Shown: piece by piece, positions 60,561 through 64,000 of the stretch | Layout: each line of letters starts with the position of its first letter | Position numbering within the stretch: position 1 is the stretch's first letter | Source of the DNA: Actibacterium naphthalenivorans | GTDB taxonomy: Bacteria; Pseudomonadota; Alphaproteobacteria; Rhodobacterales; Rhodobacteraceae | Assembly (NCBI RefSeq): GCF_014196965.1 | Contig: NZ_JACIEQ010000003.1 | Location: 124,001 to 188,000, forward strand | Direction: 5' to 3' | DNA length: 64,000 nt | Program-made: the position numbers and the translations under genes | Notes under the pieces: generated by a model | Told to the model about the DNA's origin: nothing | The model's input: the letters and a program-made list of their open reading frames with translations, nothing else | The model's database searches: none

Positions 60561-61358
60561 ATGACCAAGCTTATCGACATCAAGGGCGTCACCCACGCCT
60601 ACAAGACGGCATCCGGTCCGCTGCCGGTGCTGCGCGATCTCAACATCGCCGTGCCCGAGGGCGCGTTCACCGCCGTCGTCGGCCCGTCGGGCTGTGGCAA
60701 ATCCACCCTCACCCGGCTGATCGCGGGGCTGATGCACCCCGACCGGGGCGAGGTCTGGCTGGACGGCGAGCGGGTGAAATCGCCACGCAGGACGGTGGGC
60801 ATGGCGTTTCAGAACCCGGTGCTGCTGGAATGGCGCACGATCCTGCAAAACGTCATCCTGCCGCTGGAAATCGTCGCCCCCACGATGCCGAAGGCAAGGC
60901 GGATCGCCCGTGCCGAGGAGCTGCTGGCGCTCGTCGGCCTGTCCGGCTTCGAGGACAAGCGCCCGTCGGAGCTTTCGGGCGGGATGCGCCAGCGCGCCTC
61001 GTTGTGCCGGGCCATCGTGCACCGGCCCGACGTGCTGATCCTGGACGAGCCCTTCGGCGCGCTGGATGCCTTTACCCGCGAAGATCTGTGGCAGACCATG
61101 CACGCGCTGCGGGCCGAAGAGCCCTTTACCTCGCTGCTGATCACCCATGACCTGCGCGAGAGCGTGTTTCTGGCCGACGAGGTTGTGGTGCTGTCGGGGC
61201 GGCCGGCCACCACGCAATATGTGCTGGATGTCGATCTGCCCGGCCCCCGCGAGCTGGAGGTTCTCTACACACCGAAGGCGGTAGACTATCTGGCCACGCT
61301 GCGCCGCCAGATCCAGATCGCGCAGGGCCGCGCCCCGGCCAGCCAGGGGGCCGCGTGA
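60561..61358 (+). CDS. ABC importer ATP-binding protein
   Basis: A 265-residue ATPase with VVGPSGCGKST, a Q-loop region MAFQNPVLLEWRT, signature LSGGMRQRASLCRAI and Walker B LILDEPFGALDAFTR. The LLEWRT stretch is typical of NMT1/SsuB-type importers. It lies 56 bp after the binding-protein gene, with the hairpin in between, and its stop overlaps the permease start. Confidence 0.93.
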   Translation: MTKLIDIKGVTHAYKTASGPLPVLRDLNIAVPEGAFTAVVGPSGCGKSTLTRLIAGLMHPDRGEVWLDGERVKSPRRTVGMAFQNPVLLEWRTILQNVILPLEIVAPTMPKARRIARAEELLALVGLSGFEDKRPSELSGGMRQRASLCRAIVHRPDVLILDEPFGALDAFTREDLWQTMHALRAEEPFTSLLITHDLRESVFLADEVVVLSGRPATTQYVLDVDLPGPRELEVLYTPKAVDYLATLRRQIQIAQGRAPASQGAA

Positions 61359-62125
61359 TGCGCCGCAACCTGGGCCGGATCGCCGTGCCGCTGATCGCCG
61401 TCGCGCTGTTTCTGGCGTTCTGGGAATGGATCGTCTGGGTCAACGGCTGGCCCAATTACAAGATGGCCTCGCCTTCGGATATCGTGCCGGCCTTCTGGAA
61501 ATTCCGCGGCTTGTTCTTCGAATACGGCTGGCAGACGCTGTGGCGCACCGTGGTCGGGCTGTTGCTGGCGGTTGTGGTTGGCACGTTTCTGGGCATGATC
61601 ATGGGGTTTTCGCGGCTGATGCGCGATGCGCTTTATCCGCTGCTGGTGGGGTTCAACGCCATCCCCAAGGCCACCGTGGTGCCCATACTGGCGCTGATGT
61701 TCGTGGGCCAGCATAACCTGAACACGATCCTGATCGCCTTCATGATCTCGTTCTTTCCGATCGCGGTGTCGGTCTCTATCGGCCTGTCGACGCTGGAGCC
61801 GGAATACCGCGACATCCTGCGCTCGCTCGGCGCGTCGCAATTCACCGTGTTCCGCAAGATCGCCCTGCCCAAGACCCTGCCGGAGTTTTTCGGCGCGCTG
61901 AAAGTGGCGGTGACGCTGGCCTTCATCGGCACCAACCTGATGGAGATCGTCTCGCCCCATGGCCGGGGGCTGGGCGCGCTGTTCGATTCGGGCAAGATCA
62001 GCGCCGACTATCCGCTGATGTTCGCGGTTCTGCTGGCGCTCGCCTTCCTGGGGATCGTGCTCTACTACATCGTCGTCGTGCTGGAGAAGATCTTTGCCGG
62101 CTGGGCCGAACGCGCACCCGGCTGA
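61358..62125 (+). CDS. ABC importer permease
   Basis: A 255-residue permease with six membrane segments and EAA loop ILRSLGASQFTVFRKIALPKTLPEFFGA, of the SsuC type. The start may be the ATG at 61358 or a GTG at 61355. Its last 61 bp overlap the 3' end of the convergent hydrolase gene. Together with the two upstream genes it forms a complete importer. Confidence 0.92.
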   Translation: MRRNLGRIAVPLIAVALFLAFWEWIVWVNGWPNYKMASPSDIVPAFWKFRGLFFEYGWQTLWRTVVGLLLAVVVGTFLGMIMGFSRLMRDALYPLLVGFNAIPKATVVPILALMFVGQHNLNTILIAFMISFFPIAVSVSIGLSTLEPEYRDILRSLGASQFTVFRKIALPKTLPEFFGALKVAVTLAFIGTNLMEIVSPHGRGLGALFDSGKISADYPLMFAVLLALAFLGIVLYYIVVVLEKIFAGWAERAPG

Positions 62126-63078
62126 TCCGTCTCGCGGGCGAGCAGGGCGGGCAGGTCCATATGCAGCGGCAGCGCCGGGTTCAGGTGATGCCCGGCCCCC
62201 GGGATCAGCGCGAAATGCGCGCCGAGGGATGAATTGAGCCACCCGAACATGTCGAGCGCGCCAAGATACTGATCCACGTTGCGAAACGCCGACGGCACCG
62301 GAACCACCGTGCCGACCATGGTGATGCGGGCATTCCGAACCCTTTCGATGGGGGCTTCATCCCCGCTGATCACCAGCGCGTTCAGCGCCGCCGCGATGGC
62401 CAGGCAACCCTTGCTGTGGCCGGTGATCGAGCGGATCTCGCGATCCGGGTCCAGCAGGATCTCGAGCAGCGTCTGGGAATCGTCGCGCCCCTTGACCGCG
62501 TCGATCGCCTCGCGCAGCCGGGGGCTGGGCGACAGCCGTGCGGCAAGATGCTGTTCCATCACGGTGGGAATCAGGCTGTGATAGGTGTGCATCACCCGGT
62601 TGGCGAGGCTCAGGAAACACCAGCCGCCCACCGCCTCGGCCAGCAGATCGGCAACCCCGTTGCCCGCGACGATCGCCCCCACCGGCTCGCCGTAATGGTT
62701 GGCGATGGAGCGCGCGAAGGCGGCGGCGCCGATATCGGTACTGCCGACGCCGGCGATGGCGAACCGGTTCAGCACGCACCCCCGCTCGGCGCAGAGCGCG
62801 TCATGATCCTTCAGCCTGCGCACCCCCAGATCGCCCATCTCGCCCTCGGGCCAGACGCTCAGAATCGCGCCCTCGGGGCTGGCTTCCTTCAGCAGCCAGG
62901 CAAGCTCGGCCCCGGTCAGCCCGGCGACGTCGTAGAACAGGTTGTCGAAAACCGAGTTCCGCTTTTCGCGAAACACCCGCACCGGCGCGGTACCGCCGGC
63001 CAGCTGTTCATGCAACGCGACAAGCATCGGCGGCGGGGGCGGAACGGCGGCGAGCATCGCCTCTTCGAAAGATTTCAT
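62065..63078 (-). CDS. Serine hydrolase with alpha/beta-hydrolase nucleophile elbow
   Basis: A 337-residue protein I cannot assign to a named family. The nucleophile elbow G220-H-S222-K-G224 sits in EIRSITGHSKGCLAIAAALNAL, the lipase-type GxSxG followed by a helix. A His-rich C-terminal part (PGAGHHLNPALPLH) could provide the catalytic His. No signal peptide. The middle (VADLLAEAVGGWCFLSLANRVMHTYHS) looks membrane-associating. It overlaps the permease gene by 61 bp tail to tail. Confidence 0.65.
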   Translation of the reverse strand: MKSFEEAMLAAVPPPPPMLVALHEQLAGGTAPVRVFREKRNSVFDNLFYDVAGLTGAELAWLLKEASPEGAILSVWPEGEMGDLGVRRLKDHDALCAERGCVLNRFAIAGVGSTDIGAAAFARSIANHYGEPVGAIVAGNGVADLLAEAVGGWCFLSLANRVMHTYHSLIPTVMEQHLAARLSPSPRLREAIDAVKGRDDSQTLLEILLDPDREIRSITGHSKGCLAIAAALNALVISGDEAPIERVRNARITMVGTVVPVPSAFRNVDQYLGALDMFGWLNSSLGAHFALIPGAGHHLNPALPLHMDLPALLARETDQPGARSAQPAKIFSSTTTM

Positions 63079-63156
63079 GGGGGTCCTCGTGCGGCAAGGA
63101 AGGTTCGGGCCGGAGCCTAGCGCATGGCGCCCCCCGTGTCAGCCGCCGGCGGGGCC

Positions 63157-63185
63157 TTGCAAACCCGGGCCACGGCGCCTAAGTA
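63157..63185 (+). promoter_or_regulatory. Sigma-70-type promoter of the SRP RNA gene
   Basis: TTGCAA (63157-63162) and TAAGTA (63180-63185) are separated by exactly 17 bp. The predicted start, 6-8 bp after the -10, falls at 63191-63193, where the RNA terminal stem begins. Confidence 0.7.
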
Positions 63186-63191
63186 TCGCCC

Positions 63192-63288
63192 CGAGAGGTT
63201 GGCGCGGGCAGGCGCCTCGCCAACCCGGTCAGGTCCGGAAGGAAGCAGCCGTAACGAGCCCCGCTTGGGTCGTTGTCCAGCCTCTCAC
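63192..63288 (+). ncRNA. ffs: Signal recognition particle 4.5S RNA
   Basis: About 97 nt, of bacterial small-SRP type. The universally conserved domain IV sequence is at about 63228-63250 and includes GGTCAGGTCCGGAAGGAAGC. The terminal stem is GAGAGG (63193-63198) with CCTCTC (63281-63286). The internal CGAGCC/GGGTCG and GGCGCG/CGCCTC regions give the elongated hairpin. With Ffh it targets membrane proteins to SecYEG. Ends are set by the stem and may be off by a few bases. Confidence 0.96.
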
Positions 63289-63614
63289 CCCATCCCCCGA
63301 AGTTGCGACCAGAGCGTGAGCGTGACCAGCCCCGCCACCATGAGCAGGGCCAGCGCCATCGGAAACAGGCGGATCCGGGCCAGGGCCGTTCCCGCCGGCA
63401 GGCCGCGCCCCGCCCTGAAGACGGCAAAGGCCAGCAGTGCCGCGAGCACCTGCCAGCCGAGGAACCCCGACACGCGGTTCAGCCCGCGGGTGAACCCGTC
63501 GCCCAGCGGCGGCGTGGTTTGATAGACCCACAGCGAATAGCTGAAAACGCCCGCCCAGAGGGCCAGCGCCAGCCAGAAGCCCCAGGCGGGGCGGGTGCCG
63601 TGTTTCACACTCAT
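63285..63614 (-). CDS. Small membrane protein, function unknown
   Basis: A 109-residue protein with three hydrophobic segments (about residues 12-31, 50-67 and 84-104) and a short basic N-terminus. I do not recognise a family. The start ATG is at 63614. Its stop codon lies within the 3' end of the convergent 4.5S RNA gene. It is divergent from the metallo-hydrolase gene. Confidence 0.6.
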   Translation of the reverse strand: MSVKHGTRPAWGFWLALALWAGVFSYSLWVYQTTPPLGDGFTRGLNRVSGFLGWQVLAALLAFAVFRAGRGLPAGTALARIRLFPMALALLMVAGLVTLTLWSQLRGMG

Positions 63615-63713
63615 GCCGCCACCCTAGCACAGCGCCCTGCCCGGTGCGACATCGCCGAGCTGTGCAGCCGCCGCTTCGCGCCCTAAGCTGGCCGGGTCAT
63701 CTGGGAGGAGACC

Positions 63714-64000
63714 ATGCGTATCATCCTGGCCATTCTGGCCCTGTCGGCCGCCGCCACGCTTGCCCGGGCCGAGGCCCCGCTTGCCGTCAGCCATGTGGCG
63801 GAAAACGCCTATGCCATCATCGGCCCCTTCGGCCAGCGCGATCCCGAAAACCTGGGCAACAACGCCAGTTTCGGGCTGATCGTCACCGAGGACGGCGCCG
63901 TGCTGATCGATGCGGGCGGCACCCGCGCCGGGGCCATGGCGCTGCACGCGGCGGTGAAAACCGTGACCGATCAGCCGGTGCGCTTTGTCATCAACACCGG
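63714..64000 (+). CDS. Metallo-beta-lactamase-fold hydrolase, N-terminal fragment (runs off the window)
   Basis: The first 95 codons of a secreted protein. The signal peptide is MRIILAILALSAAATLARAEA. The mature part (VSHVAENAYAIIGPFGQRD, then NNASFGLIVTEDGAVLIDAGGT and PVRFVINTG) is the first beta-sandwich of an MBL-fold hydrolase of the SoxH / quinoprotein-relay type; the zinc motif HxHxDH would lie just beyond the window edge. GGGAGGAG precedes the ATG. Confidence 0.85.
   Translation, partial: MRIILAILALSAAATLARAEAPLAVSHVAENAYAIIGPFGQRDPENLGNNASFGLIVTEDGAVLIDAGGTRAGAMALHAAVKTVTDQPVRFVINT

Overview
This 64 kb window is high-GC chromosomal DNA from an alphaproteobacterium, most likely order Rhodobacterales. 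The support is a ccoNOQP-ccoGHIS block with FnrL and a universal stress protein alongside, a D-alanyl-D-alanine carboxypeptidase with a SPOR tail, FdxA next to a ferredoxin-NADP reductase, DUF1285 beside a MoxR ATPase, and an alphaproteobacterial-type 4.5S RNA. No tRNA, rRNA operon, phage, insertion sequence or CRISPR array was seen. Assignments come from reading sequence and remembered family features; no database search was run.

Layout. 1-14 kb is housekeeping: MoxR fragment, DUF1285, hydroxypyruvate isomerase-like protein, CDF metal transporter, polA, an AbrB-type membrane protein, the tesA-ybbAP locus, an FAD-linked oxidase, fpr and fdxA. 14.1-24.9 kb is the most unusual part. An AprA-like flavoprotein, a short AprB-like ferredoxin and a HEAT-repeat protein are followed by a tightly overlapping operon. 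That operon holds a sulfonate-type ABC importer, a CC-motif membrane protein, SCO, PCu(A)C, a dihaem cytochrome c, a Crp/Fnr regulator and a YeiH-family putative sulfate/sulfite exporter. I read it as an uptake-oxidation-export module for a small sulfur compound, with copper and electron-transfer accessories; the substrate is not known. 24.9-27.4 kb carries hemC, hemE and an orphan Phd/YefM-type antitoxin. 27.4-28.8 kb is an AT-richer islet with one unrecognised gene, probably acquired.

28.8-35.5 kb has rluE, hemF, a lipoprotein, an SDR lacking its catalytic lysine, an RsmC-like methyltransferase, clpS, a HAD hydrolase and the carboxypeptidase. 35.5-46.9 kb is the microaerobic respiration region: ccoGHIS and ccoNOQP, an UspA protein, fnrL and hemN. 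Five FNR-type boxes lie in the three intergenic gaps, so FnrL probably controls cbb3 oxidase production, its copper assembly factors and oxygen-independent haem synthesis together. 46.9-52.7 kb is a yejABEF-type peptide importer.

52.9-64 kb has a flavin reductase, a membrane-anchored cytochrome c, pheA, an SRPBCC protein, nudC, a Tat-exported CpdB, a HAD phosphatase, an NMT1/THI5-like ABC importer, a serine hydrolase, the signal recognition particle RNA gene with a well-placed promoter, a small membrane protein and the start of a metallo-beta-lactamase-fold hydrolase. Regulatory and repeat features include several terminator hairpins, a duplicated terminator behind ccoP, a 26-bp tandem duplication upstream of the AbrB gene and a three-copy intergenic element.
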